From positions 1 through 63,084 of the forward strand of contig JAJFGL010000045.1 of the NCBI GenBank assembly GCA_021776135.1: a DNA stretch of 63,084 bases, written 5' to 3'. Made by a program: the position numbers and the translations under genes. A model generated the notes under the pieces. It made no database searches. It saw only the letters and a list, made by a program, of their open reading frames with translations, and was not told the DNA's origin. Position 1 is the stretch's first letter, and each line of letters starts with the position of its first letter. The DNA is from Kiloniellaceae bacterium. Lineage in GTDB: Bacteria; Pseudomonadota; Alphaproteobacteria; Kiloniellales; J153. This document shows, in pieces, positions 46,962-56,206 of this stretch.

Positions 46962-47711
46962 TCAGCGCCTTCCCACCCGAACCGCGGGGCGCAGGGGGCG
47001 TGGAAAGCGCACCAGCCTGGGGCGGTGCAGGCGCCGCCGTTCGGCATGTTGGCTGGGCGCATAGAGCTGCTTCGCCGCCTCGACCAGAAGCGCGCCGGAA
47101 AAGGTCGGAAACCAGCGTTTACCCACGCGCTCCCACGCCCGGGCGGAACGCAACATGGTGCGCGAACGGAACGGCGGCACGAACAGCGAGCGTCCGCGCC
47201 GGGTGGGCGTAAACATATTGTCGCGCAGGAGGCGCGATATCTGGTTCTGGCTATAGGGATGCCCCCAGCCCAGGGGCGTACGCTCGAAGCGGGCCCAGAT
47301 GCCGCGCCGGTTCGGGGCGATCACCAGCAAGCGCCCGTCGGCGCTCAAGACCCGCCAGATTTCGCGCAGCATGTCGCGGAGGTATTCGCTGTTTTCGATG
47401 CCATGCACCAACAACACCAGATCGACAGAAAGATCGGGCAGGGGCAGATCGGTTTCATCCACCAGCGCGGCCGCGCCCGGCCCCTCCGACGGCCAGTGCA
47501 GGATCCCCTGGGACGCCGGCATGAAGGCCATGACCCGCTCAGCCTCGGACTTGAATTGACGCAAATAGGGAGCCGCATAGCCGAGGCCGAGGACGCTCTG
47601 CCCGCGCACGTTGGGCCAGAGTTCGCGGATACCCCGGCGCAGCATGCGCCGCGTGACCTGGCCAAGCGGGGTCTCGTAAAAATCGCGGAGATCGACGACA
47701 TCGTGCCACAT
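46962..47711 (-). CDS. Class I SAM-dependent methyltransferase family protein
   Basis: This is a protein of about 249 residues from ATG 47711 (MWHDVVDLRDFYETPLGQV). The SAM fold is seen in SVLGLGYAAPYLRQF (motif I, modified), DETDLPLPDLSVDLVLLVHGIEN and EIWRVLSADGRLLVIAPNRRG. Members are common in alphaproteobacteria, often near gloB. The substrate is unknown. The C-terminus is very basic (RRRLHRPRLVRFPRPLRPAVR). A hairpin (46952-46958 with 46972-46978) spans the stop and may terminate transcription. Confidence 0.82.
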   Translation of the reverse strand: MWHDVVDLRDFYETPLGQVTRRMLRRGIRELWPNVRGQSVLGLGYAAPYLRQFKSEAERVMAFMPASQGILHWPSEGPGAAALVDETDLPLPDLSVDLVLLVHGIENSEYLRDMLREIWRVLSADGRLLVIAPNRRGIWARFERTPLGWGHPYSQNQISRLLRDNMFTPTRRGRSLFVPPFRSRTMLRSARAWERVGKRWFPTFSGALLVEAAKQLYAPSQHAERRRLHRPRLVRFPRPLRPAVRVGRR

Positions 47712-47956
47712 GATGGCCGCCCTTGTAGCACAGCTTGGCAAGGAATTTCACTTCCCAGGTGCCGCAATAAAGTTAAGGTCGGGTTAACACTTGAAAACCC
47801 GCCAGGGCCGCGAGGCCCAAGACAAAATTGATGCAATGCAGGGTAAATTATAAATGTCTTTTAATAACAATAATTTATAAAGGTTGCGGCGCACACAATA
47901 GGGGCAACCGGAGCAAGAGCCCTCCGCTACCCTTGTCAAGGAAACCGGAATTGGCC

Positions 47957-49087
47957 ATGAGCCTGCCAGCACTCAAGACCGCCCCGCCGGACGCCGCCTT
48001 GCCGGCGCGGTGGCGCCCGCGCGCCTGGCTGTCCGCCCGCGCCCGGAGCGGCACGCGGGCGAAAAAGCTCAACCTGGCCCTCCAGGGCGGCGGCGCCCAT
48101 GGGGCCTTCACCTGGGGCGTGCTCGACCGCCTGCTCGAGGACGGACGGATCGAAATCGGCAGCATCAGCGGCACCAGCGCCGGGGCCATGAACGCGGTCA
48201 TGCTGGCCTTCGGCGCCATGGAAGGCGGCGCCCCCTACGCCCGCGAACGTCTGGGCGAATTCTGGCGCGCTGTCAGCGAAACCGCCCGCTACAGCCCCTT
48301 GCGCGCCCCCCTTTTCGACCCGCGCCCGGCGGATGAGGGTCATGTTTCAGGCGCCCGCCTGGTCATGTTCGACCTCATGACCCGCCTGGTTTCGCCCTAT
48401 CAGTTCAATCCGCTCGATTTCAATCCGCTGCGCGAGGTGTTGGAGCAAAACATCGACTTCAAGCGTCTGCGCCGCGGCTGTCCGATCGAGCTGTACATCG
48501 CGGCGACCGAGGTGGCGAGCGGCAAGCCCCGTATATTCCGCACCTCGGAATTGAGCGTCGAGTGCCTGCTCGCCTCGGCCTGCCTGCCCCAGGTGCACAA
48601 GGCGGTCAAGATCGGCAAGCGGCACTATTGGGACGGCGGCTTCTCGGCCAATCCCGCGATTATGCCCCTGGTCGAGACCGGTGCCGCCGAGGATACCCTG
48701 ATCGTACAGCTCGACCCGGCGCGCGAAACCCAGGTGCCGAGCGACGCGCGCGCGATCATCGCCCGCGTCAACCGCATGACCTTCGCCGGCCCCTTGCGGC
48801 GCGAGATCGAGGCCATCGAGCACCTGCGCGGCCTGTATGCCGATGGCTGGAATCTGAATCTGGGTGGCGGCGCCCGGCGGCGGCGGCTGCGCGGGCACCG
48901 TTTTCACCACATCGACGGCGGCCGGGCGATCCGCAAGATGGGCGCCGGCAGTAGCATGACGCCGGAATGGCCGGTCCTCTGCCGCCTTCGCGACCTGGGC
49001 CGGCACGCGGCGGAAACCTGGCTGCGCCAACACTTCGAGGCCCTTGGCGCCCGTTCAAGTGTCGACCTGGCGGCAAAGTTCTTGTAA
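47957..49087 (+). CDS. Patatin-like phospholipase family protein
   Basis: This 376-residue protein has the oxyanion motif LNLALQGGGAHGAFTWGVL, nucleophile elbow SISGTSAGAMNAV (Ser of GTSAG) and catalytic Asp in YWDGGFSANPAI. That is a complete Ser-Asp dyad. It is probably a lipid acyl hydrolase, cytosolic or membrane-associated, with no signal peptide. ATG 47957 follows a spacer rich in AT, including an inverted repeat TTATAAA/TTTATAA (47848-47880), that may hold its promoter. Confidence 0.92.
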   Translation: MSLPALKTAPPDAALPARWRPRAWLSARARSGTRAKKLNLALQGGGAHGAFTWGVLDRLLEDGRIEIGSISGTSAGAMNAVMLAFGAMEGGAPYARERLGEFWRAVSETARYSPLRAPLFDPRPADEGHVSGARLVMFDLMTRLVSPYQFNPLDFNPLREVLEQNIDFKRLRRGCPIELYIAATEVASGKPRIFRTSELSVECLLASACLPQVHKAVKIGKRHYWDGGFSANPAIMPLVETGAAEDTLIVQLDPARETQVPSDARAIIARVNRMTFAGPLRREIEAIEHLRGLYADGWNLNLGGGARRRRLRGHRFHHIDGGRAIRKMGAGSSMTPEWPVLCRLRDLGRHAAETWLRQHFEALGARSSVDLAAKFL

Positions 49088-49143
49088 GCGGCCGCACAAA
49101 GGCCAATGTTTCCGCGAGGCAATATTTTATGAAGGAGACACTC

Positions 49144-49725
49144 ATGCATATGATGCTGAAATATTTTTCACGCGCCCTTGCGGGTGCCGCCATGGCGGTC
49201 TTCGCCCTGCCCGCTTCAAGCCAAGCGCAGGAAGCAACCGAGGCTTCCTATAGCCACGACGAGATGTTCAAAAAGGCCACGGACTTCTTCGGCGGCACCT
49301 CGGAAGGCCTGGCCAAGGCGATCGAGAAGGTCTTCGCCGAACAAGGCCGGCCCAACGCCTATATCGCCGGCGAGGAAATCAGCGGCGCCATAGGTATCGG
49401 CGTGCGCTACGGCGATGGTGTTCTGCACCGCAAGGCCGGGGGCACGCGCAAGGTCTATTGGCAAGGTCCCTCGATCGGCTTCGATCTGGGCGGCGACGCC
49501 TCCAAGATGTTCATCATGATCTATAACCTGCCGAACGAGGACGCCTTGTTCCAGCGGTTCCCGGCGGTCGACGGCAGCCTCTATTTCGTCGCCGGGGTGG
49601 GCGTGAATTATCAGAAGTCCGGCGACATCGTGCAGGCCCCGATCCGCACCGGCGTCGGCCTGCGCGCCGGCATCAACATCGGCTACATGCACTACACCCG
49701 CGAATTTTCCTGGATACCCTTGTAG
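49144..49725 (+). CDS. DUF1134 family exported protein
   Basis: This 193-residue protein from ATG 49144 has AAGGAG upstream; ATG 49129 is an alternative. It has a signal peptide (FSRALAGAAMAVFALPASSQAQ). The mature part contains GEEISGAIGIGVRYGDG, KVYWQGPSIGFDLGGDASK and GSLYFVAGVGVNYQ, typical of DUF1134, a periplasmic or outer-membrane associated family of unknown role. It lies 57 nt after the patatin gene and 11 nt before the ureohydrolase. Confidence 0.88.
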   Translation: MHMMLKYFSRALAGAAMAVFALPASSQAQEATEASYSHDEMFKKATDFFGGTSEGLAKAIEKVFAEQGRPNAYIAGEEISGAIGIGVRYGDGVLHRKAGGTRKVYWQGPSIGFDLGGDASKMFIMIYNLPNEDALFQRFPAVDGSLYFVAGVGVNYQKSGDIVQAPIRTGVGLRAGINIGYMHYTREFSWIPL

Positions 49726-49736
49726 GGGGTGAGGCG

Positions 49737-50693
49737 ATGACTCCACGTCTAACCGTGCCGCCGCGCCGGAGCTTCCAGACCTTCCTGGATTTTCCTCTGT
49801 GCGAAGACCTCGATACGCTCGACGCCGACGTGGCGATTTTCGGGATTCCTTACGGCGACCCCTACAACCTCGAGGAAGCAACCAACGACCAGTCCCATGC
49901 CCCGGCGGCCATCCGCCGCGAGTCGGAATCCATCCTAAGCGGGCTGGATCACTACGATTTCGATATCGGGGGCACGCTGTTCGACGGCCGGGATATCAAG
50001 GTTGCCGATGCCGGCGACATCCCCGGCGACGTGCGGGATTTGGGCGCGCACTATCCACGCGCCGAGGCGGCGGTCCGTAAAATCCTGAGCGCGGGGGCGC
50101 TACCCATTGTCTTCGGCGGCGATCATGGCGTGCCGATCCCGGTCATGAGAGCGCTGGAGGTTCTCGGCGAGACCATCACGCTGATCCAGGTCGATGCCCA
50201 TATCGATTGGCGCGATGAGGTGAACGGGGTTCGCGAAGGCTATTCCAGCCCCATGCGCCGGGCCTCGGAAATGAACCATATCGGCGCTATCCACCAGTTG
50301 GGCATCCGTTCGTCCGGCAGCGCGCGAAGCGAAGAGGTGGCGGCCGCGCGGGCTTACGGCGCCCATATCGTCACCGCCTATGAAATTCACGACCGGGGCA
50401 TGGCGGCGGTGCTGGAGCGCATCCCCGACGGCGGGCATTACTATCTGACCGTCGATCTGGACGGCCTGGACCCCAGCGTCGCGCCGGGGGTCATGGCGCG
50501 CACGCCGGGCGGCCTGCTGTACCACCACATGCGCACGCTGATTCAGGGACTGACGCGCAAGGGCCGCTTGGTCGGCATGGACCTCAACGAAATCGCGCCC
50601 AAGTACGATCTGGGCGGCATCACCTGCGGCATCGCCGGGCGCATGGCCCTGATGTACATCGGCGCGGCGGTGCGGGCCGGGTACTTCGACTGA
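49737..50693 (+). CDS. Agmatinase/arginase family ureohydrolase
   Basis: This 318-residue protein has the manganese ligand motifs FGGDHGVP, VDAHIDWRDE and VDLDGLDPSVAPG, and the C-terminal DLNEIAPKYD. It hydrolyses a guanidino compound; agmatine is the common choice, but guanidinobutyrate or others are possible. The N-terminus has FGIPYGDPYNLEEATNDQSHAPAAIR, the substrate loop of agmatinase-like enzymes. It is co-directional with DUF1134. Confidence 0.9.
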   Translation: MTPRLTVPPRRSFQTFLDFPLCEDLDTLDADVAIFGIPYGDPYNLEEATNDQSHAPAAIRRESESILSGLDHYDFDIGGTLFDGRDIKVADAGDIPGDVRDLGAHYPRAEAAVRKILSAGALPIVFGGDHGVPIPVMRALEVLGETITLIQVDAHIDWRDEVNGVREGYSSPMRRASEMNHIGAIHQLGIRSSGSARSEEVAAARAYGAHIVTAYEIHDRGMAAVLERIPDGGHYYLTVDLDGLDPSVAPGVMARTPGGLLYHHMRTLIQGLTRKGRLVGMDLNEIAPKYDLGGITCGIAGRMALMYIGAAVRAGYFD

Positions 50694-50723
50694 AATTATT
50701 CCGCCGCCCTTATCAATCCTACT

Positions 50724-51374
50724 TCAGGCCAGTTCCCACTTTTCGCGCCAATCCGAAGTGACGTAGTTGATAATGATGGACTTGCGCAGACCCGCGATCG
50801 GCTTGTGGCCGACTCCGTGCCAGGTGTTCTTGCCGGGAATGAAGATGACGCCCTTGTTCTTTCCATAGGGCGCCGATCCAACGTAGTTGAAATCGGGCGG
50901 CCCTTCGTGGATGTCGGTGCCGGCGGCGGCCAGCTTGGGGTCGTCCGACAGGTACACCAGCATAGTGAACTTTTTCACCGAAATGTCGGTGTGGGGCTCG
51001 AGCCAAAAGCCCTCTGTATCCTGACAGTATTCGATTCTCAGATGAGCGTTCGAGAGATCCGCGCCCGTGGCCGCCTCGATGGCCTGCTTCACGGCTCGAG
51101 TCTTGAACCCCGCGGCAACGCGGCGGCAGACATCGTATTTGCCCTGGTTTTCGGGGGTAAAATAAACCCGCGTGGAATTGTTCGCCTCGCGGCGGCCGTC
51201 GAAAACGGCGTCCTCCGGCGGGGCGAAGGGCAGAGCGGCGATGCCGCCGCAATCCCGGTCCGGCAGCGCGTTATTCAACAACCAGTGATCGAAGGGCCAA
51301 GTCTCGTGCCGGGCCTGTTTCAGACAGGCGAGAAAGGTTTCGGCCACCGGGTCCGGGGCTAGGGATTGTTCCAT
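50724..51374 (-). CDS. 2OG-Fe(II) oxygenase (first of a tandem pair)
   Basis: This is a 216-residue double-stranded beta-helix dioxygenase. The iron facial triad is His128 and Asp130 in EPHTDIS and His186 in NTWHGVGH. Arg197 in GLRKSIIINY is placed to bind 2-oxoglutarate. TMLVYLSDD and GVIFIPGKNTWHGV resemble prolyl-hydroxylase-type oxygenases. The substrate is unknown. Its start lies 12 nt after the stop of a second, distantly related dioxygenase, so they form an operon. Confidence 0.82.
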   Translation of the reverse strand: MEQSLAPDPVAETFLACLKQARHETWPFDHWLLNNALPDRDCGGIAALPFAPPEDAVFDGRREANNSTRVYFTPENQGKYDVCRRVAAGFKTRAVKQAIEAATGADLSNAHLRIEYCQDTEGFWLEPHTDISVKKFTMLVYLSDDPKLAAAGTDIHEGPPDFNYVGSAPYGKNKGVIFIPGKNTWHGVGHKPIAGLRKSIIINYVTSDWREKWELA

Positions 51375-51386
51375 GCCGCGCCTTTC

Positions 51387-52016
51387 TTAGGCAAAGGGGT
51401 TGAGTTGCTTGATCTTGGCCGAAAACCGGTGGCGGCCGAGTTCGCGCTCAAGCGCCGCCGGCGAGGTCATCCAATTGAACATGACATAGCGCCGCTCACC
51501 CACATGGGGTTCGTGCCCATGCCAGGAATTATCGGCGCGCAGGAACGACGCCAAGGTGCCGCCATGGGGCGGAATCTCGACAATGAAATCGTCCAGGTCG
51601 TCTGGCTTGCGCAGCAGCCGCAGCCGCCCGTCGCCGTCATCCCAGGTATCGTTGAGGTAGAGCAGACAGGTTACGAACTTGGCCTTGGTATCGGTGTGGA
51701 TACGGCCGTCCTTCTTTTGGGCATGGCCGCGCACGGTAATCATGAGCGGCTTGCCGGCCAGCTCGACACCGTATTTCGCGGCCATGACGTCTTCCATGGC
51801 CTGGCTTTCGATGTCCGCGATCAGCCGGGCGAAAGCCGAGCCGTAGGTCAGCGACGAAAGCGGAAAAATGCCGGGCTTACGCATATCGGGAAAATCCGCC
51901 CGTATAGCGGCGAGGTCCGCCGCGTTCAAAACCCCAGGCGTGGCGAAAAACCGGAACGGCTCACGGGTCAGTTCCGCCTTCGCTATGGCATCGAAATTTA
52001 TGATCGCGGCCCCCAT
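51387..52016 (-). CDS. 2OG-Fe(II) oxygenase (second of a tandem pair)
   Basis: This is a 209-residue protein from ATG 52016. The triad is His107 and Asp109 in GRIHTDTKAKF and His166 in ADNSWHGHEP, with Arg175/176 for 2-oxoglutarate. LLYLNDTWDDGDGRLRLL and PPHGGTLASFLR fit prolyl 4-hydroxylase-like enzymes seen in polysaccharide or glycan loci. It is upstream of the other oxygenase in the same operon and divergent from the isoaspartyl peptidase gene. An upstream in-frame extension to 52124 overlaps that gene and is rejected. Confidence 0.82.
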   Translation of the reverse strand: MGAAIINFDAIAKAELTREPFRFFATPGVLNAADLAAIRADFPDMRKPGIFPLSSLTYGSAFARLIADIESQAMEDVMAAKYGVELAGKPLMITVRGHAQKKDGRIHTDTKAKFVTCLLYLNDTWDDGDGRLRLLRKPDDLDDFIVEIPPHGGTLASFLRADNSWHGHEPHVGERRYVMFNWMTSPAALERELGRHRFSAKIKQLNPFA

Positions 52017-52114
52017 TTCTCGGCGAGCCTTGGGTGTAGCGCAGTCCGATCCGCGATTAACTTGATCCACATCAATTACTGGCCCTGGCCGCGCCTGCCG
52101 GTCTAGTGTGGGGC

Positions 52115-53002
52115 ATGATCTCAACTTCCACGACCTATGCCTTGATCGTACACGGCGGCGCCGGGGCGGACCCGGCGCTCGACTACCGCGAGCAGGAAGC
52201 GCACTTGCGGGCTCTTATCGCCGGTGGCCAGAAACGGCTGCTGGCGGGCGAAAGCGCCCTCGATACCGCCGTGGCCATGGTCAAGGACATGGAGACATCC
52301 GGGCTTTACGTCGCCGGCAAGGGTTCGGCCCCGAACCGCGACGGGATCGTGGAGTTGGACGCGAGCGTCATGGATGGGTCCAACCGCCAAGCCGGCGCCG
52401 TCGCCGCCCTTCGAAACGCGGTTCACCCCATCGAGGCGGCGCGCCGGATCATGGCCGAGGGCCGCTACGTCATGCTGGCCGGCGAAGGGGCCGGCGCCTT
52501 CGCCCGCGCTCAGGGGCTAGAGATCGTGGCGGACCCCGCAACCTACTATGTCGATCACGTCAAGCACGGCTCCGGCGGCGCGCAAGAAGGCCATGGCACC
52601 GTCGGCGCGGTGGCGCTCGATCTAAGCGGAAACCTGGCGGCGGCGACTTCCACCGGGGGCACCTTCAATAAAATGGCCGGGCGCGTCGGCGATACGCCCC
52701 TGATCGGGGCCGGCACCTGGGCCGACGACGGCGTGGCGGTCTCCTGCACCGGCCTGGGCGAATATTTTATCCGCGCCGGCACGGCGAGGGACGTATCCGC
52801 CCGCATGACCTACGGCGGCGCCTCTCTAAACGAAGCAACGGCCGCCGCCCTGGCCGAGGTCAAGCGCCTGGGCGGCGACGGCGGGCTGATCGCCCTCGAC
52901 CGCCAAGGCAATATCGCCATGCCCTTTAACTCCAAAGGCATGAAGCGGGCCGCCGTTTCCGATAAAATCGCCGCCGTCGTGCGCATATTCGAACCGGAAT
53001 AA
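52115..53002 (+). CDS. iaaA: Isoaspartyl peptidase / L-asparaginase (Ntn hydrolase)
   Basis: This 295-residue protein starts MISTSTTYALIVHGGAGADP. The autocleavage site is before the Thr of GHGTVGAVALD, giving the N-terminal nucleophile, with TSTGGTFNKMAGRVGDTPLIGAGTWAD continuing the pattern in separate blocks. It hydrolyses isoaspartyl dipeptides and asparagine. An alternative start is 52106. It is convergent with the NUDIX gene after 5 nt. Confidence 0.93.
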   Translation: MISTSTTYALIVHGGAGADPALDYREQEAHLRALIAGGQKRLLAGESALDTAVAMVKDMETSGLYVAGKGSAPNRDGIVELDASVMDGSNRQAGAVAALRNAVHPIEAARRIMAEGRYVMLAGEGAGAFARAQGLEIVADPATYYVDHVKHGSGGAQEGHGTVGAVALDLSGNLAAATSTGGTFNKMAGRVGDTPLIGAGTWADDGVAVSCTGLGEYFIRAGTARDVSARMTYGGASLNEATAAALAEVKRLGGDGGLIALDRQGNIAMPFNSKGMKRAAVSDKIAAVVRIFEPE

Positions 53003-53007
53003 GCGGG

Positions 53008-53433
53008 CTAGCCTCGCCGCTCCCGCGCGAGAGCAATTATACGAAGGGTTTCGTCCCAAAGATCGTAATGCGCCAGGTCGCGCGGGTCGGCCCAGATAAC
53101 CTCCGCCGCATCGTCGCCCGCCTGAGCTTCGCCGGCGCGCCACTCGGCCATGAAATCAACCAGGGTATAGTGATAGGCGACGGCGCCGGTTGAATCGCGG
53201 GTCAGGGAATCGACTACGTCGAGCAGGCCCCCGATCTCGACCTCGAGGTTGGTTTCCTCGCGCACCTCGCGCGCCGCCGCTTCGCGCACGGTCTCGCCGT
53301 GGCGCTGGCGCCCGCCGGGCAAGGACCAGGTTCCCTCACGCGGCGCCTTGGCCCGGCGGATCAGCAGCACGCGCTCCGCCTTCAAAACCACGACCCCGAC
53401 CCCGACCAGCGGACGTTTCGACACCTTTTCCAT
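53008..53433 (-). CDS. NUDIX hydrolase
   Basis: This 141-residue protein starts MEKVSKRPLVGVGVVVLKAE. It has a full NUDIX box, with GGRQRHGETVREAAAREV then REETNLEV (G-x5-E-x7-REUxEExGU), so it should be a metal-dependent pyrophosphohydrolase on a nucleoside diphosphate derivative. A damaged second copy of its 5' end is found at 60190-60250. Directly upstream is a decayed palindromic element and then a 97-bp direct repeat. An in-frame extension to 53754 passes through these repeats and is not coding. Confidence 0.9.
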   Translation of the reverse strand: MEKVSKRPLVGVGVVVLKAERVLLIRRAKAPREGTWSLPGGRQRHGETVREAAAREVREETNLEVEIGGLLDVVDSLTRDSTGAVAYHYTLVDFMAEWRAGEAQAGDDAAEVIWADPRDLAHYDLWDETLRIIALARERRG

Positions 53434-53515
53434 AGTCACCCTTGGGCTTGACCCGGCAACCCATGGTAGCCGCACCTGGGTGTGTAATTGCCGGTGATTA
53501 GAAATTAATTCACAA

Positions 53516-53612
53516 TGCCCCGAGAAACCGCTTTTTTTTTGACGCGTCACGTCGGCTTTGCGCCCGACTGCAGCCATTAGCGCGTGGGCATTGGTATTTC
53601 TGCTCCTGACCC
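53516..53612. repeat. 97-bp direct repeat, left copy
   Basis: The sequence from TGCCCCGAGA to CTCCTGACCC matches 62222-62315 with about six substitutions and a 3-nt difference in a T run. On the minus strand both copies encode a spurious MAAVGRKADVTRQ-like peptide. It ends 2 bp before the left end of the IS1182-family element. The preceding 53434-53515 holds a decayed palindromic element. Confidence 0.85.
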
Positions 53613-53614
53613 AG

Positions 53615-55277
53615 GCTGTGTAGAAACGCGGTTGGTGGTATGATTCTCCCGTCGTTTGGCGGGAGGAGCTGATGAAGCGATTTGTCGAGGGTTTGGATCG
53701 CGGCCAAAGCACGTTCTTTCCCGAAACGCTTGAAGATTTTGTTGAGGATGACAATCCGGCCCGCGTGATTGAGGCGTTTGTCGAGATGCTTGATCTGGGC
53801 GAATTGGGGTTCGGCGGTGTCGATCCGAAGGCGACCGGGCGTCCCGCCTATCACCCGTCGGTTCTTTTGAAGCTCTACATCTATGGCTACCTCAACCGGG
53901 TGCAGTCGAGCCGCCGTCTGGAACGTGAAGCGGCTCGCAACGTTGAGGTCATGTGGCTGACCGGCCGCCTGGTTCCCGATCACAAGACGATTGCCGACTT
54001 CCGCAAGGACAACGGCCCCGCGATCCGCAAGGTCTGCTCGCGGTTTGTGGCCCTTTGCCGTCAGCTTGGCTTGCTGGCCGAGGCCAGCGTCGCGATCGAC
54101 GGCAGCAAGTTCAAGGCGGTGAACAACCGGGATCGCAACTTCACGAGCGCCAAGATGAAGCGCCGCATGGTACAGATCGAGGAGAGCGTTGCGCGCTATT
54201 TGCACCAGCTCGACAGCACCGACCGGCAGGAACCGTCTCTTGCCCGGACCATGAGGACGACGCGTCTTGAGGAGAAGATCGAGAGGCTGAAGGAAGAGAT
54301 GCAACGCCTGGAAGGGCTCGACGCCCAACGGCAGGCGAAGCCGGACCAGCAGATATCCTTGACCGATCCCGACGCCCGTTCCATGGCGACCTCTGGCCGG
54401 GGTAGCGGCACGGTCGGCTACAATGTGCAGGCCGCCGTCGATTGCGAGCATCATCTGATCGTAACCCATGAGGTGACGAACGTTGGTAACGACCGGTCCC
54501 AACTCTCCCCGATGGCCAAGAAGACAAAGGTTATCTTGGGTACAGACCGCTTGGACGTCGTTGCCGACCGCGGCTACTTTAACAGTGAAGAGATCCTGGC
54601 CTGCGATGAAGCCGGTATCACGGTCACACTGCCAAAGCCGATGACTTCAGGCAACAAGGCCAAAGGACGCTTCGTGAAAGCCGACTTTCGTTATCTGGCC
54701 GATGAAGATGTCTATATCTGCCCAGCCGGTGAGCGCCTCAAGTACTACTTCACCAACGAGGAAAAAGGGCTGACGCTACGGCGCTACTGGACCAACGCAT
54801 GCCGGGTCTGCGCCATTAAGCATCGCTGCACCACGGGCGTTCAACGGCGCATCACGCGATGGCAACACGAGCATGTGCTGGAGGCCGTCCAGAGGCGGCT
54901 CGATGAGAACCCGCAGGCCATGCGTCAGCGCCGTGAGACGGTCGAGCATCCCTTTGGCACGATCAAGGCGCGGATGGGTGCAACGCACTTCCTGATGAAA
55001 AGCTTGCCACGCGTGGCGACCGAGATGGCCTTGCACGTCCTGGCCTATAACCTGACGCGGCTCATGAATATCTTGGGCATCGTGCCACTGATCAAGGCAA
55101 TGAGGGCATAGGGCCCTCAGTTCGCCCTTGCTGACGACTCGCTCCATGGCCACTCAGCACACCCTGTGGCGCCCATAGGATCGATTCTGAACCCCAAAAC
55201 CGGCAAACGCCCAAATCACTGCCGGCGACAGCCGCCGAACTGATCCGGTCATGGTCGCGCCCGCGTTTCCACACAAC
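53615..55277. mobile_element. IS1182-family insertion sequence, apparently complete
   Basis: The terminal inverted repeats are at 53615-53631 (starting GCTGTGTAGAAACGCGG) and 55261-55277, matching at 15 of 17 positions. They enclose one intact transposase gene. The size is about 1.66 kb. A clear target-site duplication is not visible (CCAG on the left, CAAG on the right). It lies between the 97-bp repeat and the LysR gene of the island. Confidence 0.82.
53672..55111 (+). CDS. IS1182-family transposase (DDE)
   Basis: This 479-residue transposase has the first catalytic Asp in VAIDGSKFKAVNN, the second in VVADRGYFNSEE and the Glu in RETVEHPFGTIKARMG. It includes the cysteine cluster CPAGERLKYYF and CRVCAIKHRCTTG typical of IS1182. 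The N-terminal domain (RGQSTFFPETLEDFVEDDNP) and the basic central coiled coil are complete. GGAGG precedes ATG 53672. It is probably functional. Confidence 0.93.
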   Translation: MKRFVEGLDRGQSTFFPETLEDFVEDDNPARVIEAFVEMLDLGELGFGGVDPKATGRPAYHPSVLLKLYIYGYLNRVQSSRRLEREAARNVEVMWLTGRLVPDHKTIADFRKDNGPAIRKVCSRFVALCRQLGLLAEASVAIDGSKFKAVNNRDRNFTSAKMKRRMVQIEESVARYLHQLDSTDRQEPSLARTMRTTRLEEKIERLKEEMQRLEGLDAQRQAKPDQQISLTDPDARSMATSGRGSGTVGYNVQAAVDCEHHLIVTHEVTNVGNDRSQLSPMAKKTKVILGTDRLDVVADRGYFNSEEILACDEAGITVTLPKPMTSGNKAKGRFVKADFRYLADEDVYICPAGERLKYYFTNEEKGLTLRRYWTNACRVCAIKHRCTTGVQRRITRWQHEHVLEAVQRRLDENPQAMRQRRETVEHPFGTIKARMGATHFLMKSLPRVATEMALHVLAYNLTRLMNILGIVPLIKAMRA

Positions 55278-55285
55278 CAAGACCC

Positions 55286-56182
55286 TTAACGGACGTTGGA
55301 GGTGGGATTGTCGAGTCCTTGCATTAATAGCCACAGTTTTGCTGCCACCGGTCCGACCGGCTTGTTTTTCCGTCTCACCATTTTGACATCAACTCTAAAT
55401 GGGGCGAAATCTTTCGAGCTGAGCATAACGAGTTCACCGTTTTTGATCTCATCTTCAACCAAGTGTCTGGGCATACGCCCCCAGCCCATGCCGGAAGCGA
55501 TAATCCGTTTTTTCATGGTGAAATCATTGACCACCCAAGGGGTGGCGGCCTTTAGCACGCCGACGGTCCTTTTTTCCGCGTGACGGCTGGTGTCACGCAC
55601 GATGATCTGAGGGCTATCTTCCATGTCCCGTTCGCTAAGCTTGGCTGCCTTGCCATCGAATGGGAATTTAGGGGAAATGACGCTGACGAACTCCACCTGG
55701 CTGATCGCGATATATTCATAACCGCCTTGATCGTCGAGAGATTCGGTTATGGCAATATCCACATCGCCGTCATCAAGGCGTTCCATGGTGCCGTTCAGGT
55801 TTTCCACCAGCAGGGTCAGTTTGGTGGCCGGAGCCTGTTCCGTTACCTGGTTCAAAACATCCATGATCCGCTCCACCGGGGCGATGGCACTCATGGCCAG
55901 GCGAAGCTCAGGCTCTTCTCCCATCGAGAAGTGCTGGGCCAGGACGGAGAACTCATTCGCATGGGATAAAACCGTTCTGGCTTTTTCATACAGGGACCGA
56001 CCTTCATCAGTGAGCACGGGGCGATACTGGTCGCGAAGGAATAGCTTCAGTTCCAATTCCTTCTCCAAATTGCGGATCGCGATACTGACGGCTGACTGGC
56101 TGCGGTAAAGGGTTTCGGCGGCTGCGCGGAACCCCCCCTGATCGACAATGGCGCAAAGCACTCTCAATTGTTCCAGGGTCAC
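55286..56182 (-). CDS. LysR-family regulator (YhaJ-like context)
   Basis: This 298-residue protein has an N-terminal winged helix (GGFRAAAETLYRSQSAVSIAIRNLE region, residues 15-40) and an effector domain. It is divergent from DoxX, pirin and glutathionyl-hydroquinone reductase genes. E. coli YhaJ, which responds to quinone-like breakdown products, is encoded with the same partners (yqjF, yqjG, yhaK), so the role is likely analogous. The stop is 9 nt from the IS right end. The composition is visibly less GC-rich than core genes of the window. Confidence 0.9.
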   Translation of the reverse strand: MTLEQLRVLCAIVDQGGFRAAAETLYRSQSAVSIAIRNLEKELELKLFLRDQYRPVLTDEGRSLYEKARTVLSHANEFSVLAQHFSMGEEPELRLAMSAIAPVERIMDVLNQVTEQAPATKLTLLVENLNGTMERLDDGDVDIAITESLDDQGGYEYIAISQVEFVSVISPKFPFDGKAAKLSERDMEDSPQIIVRDTSRHAEKRTVGVLKAATPWVVNDFTMKKRIIASGMGWGRMPRHLVEDEIKNGELVMLSSKDFAPFRVDVKMVRRKNKPVGPVAAKLWLLMQGLDNPTSNVR

Positions 56183-56206
56183 GTACGGCTCTCACTAATG
56201 ATGCAT

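Noticed and set aside
53434-53754. N-terminal extension of the NUDIX frame
   Set aside because: It is translated from the decayed palindrome, the 97-bp repeat and part of the IS. ATG 53433 gives the normal NUDIX N-terminus.
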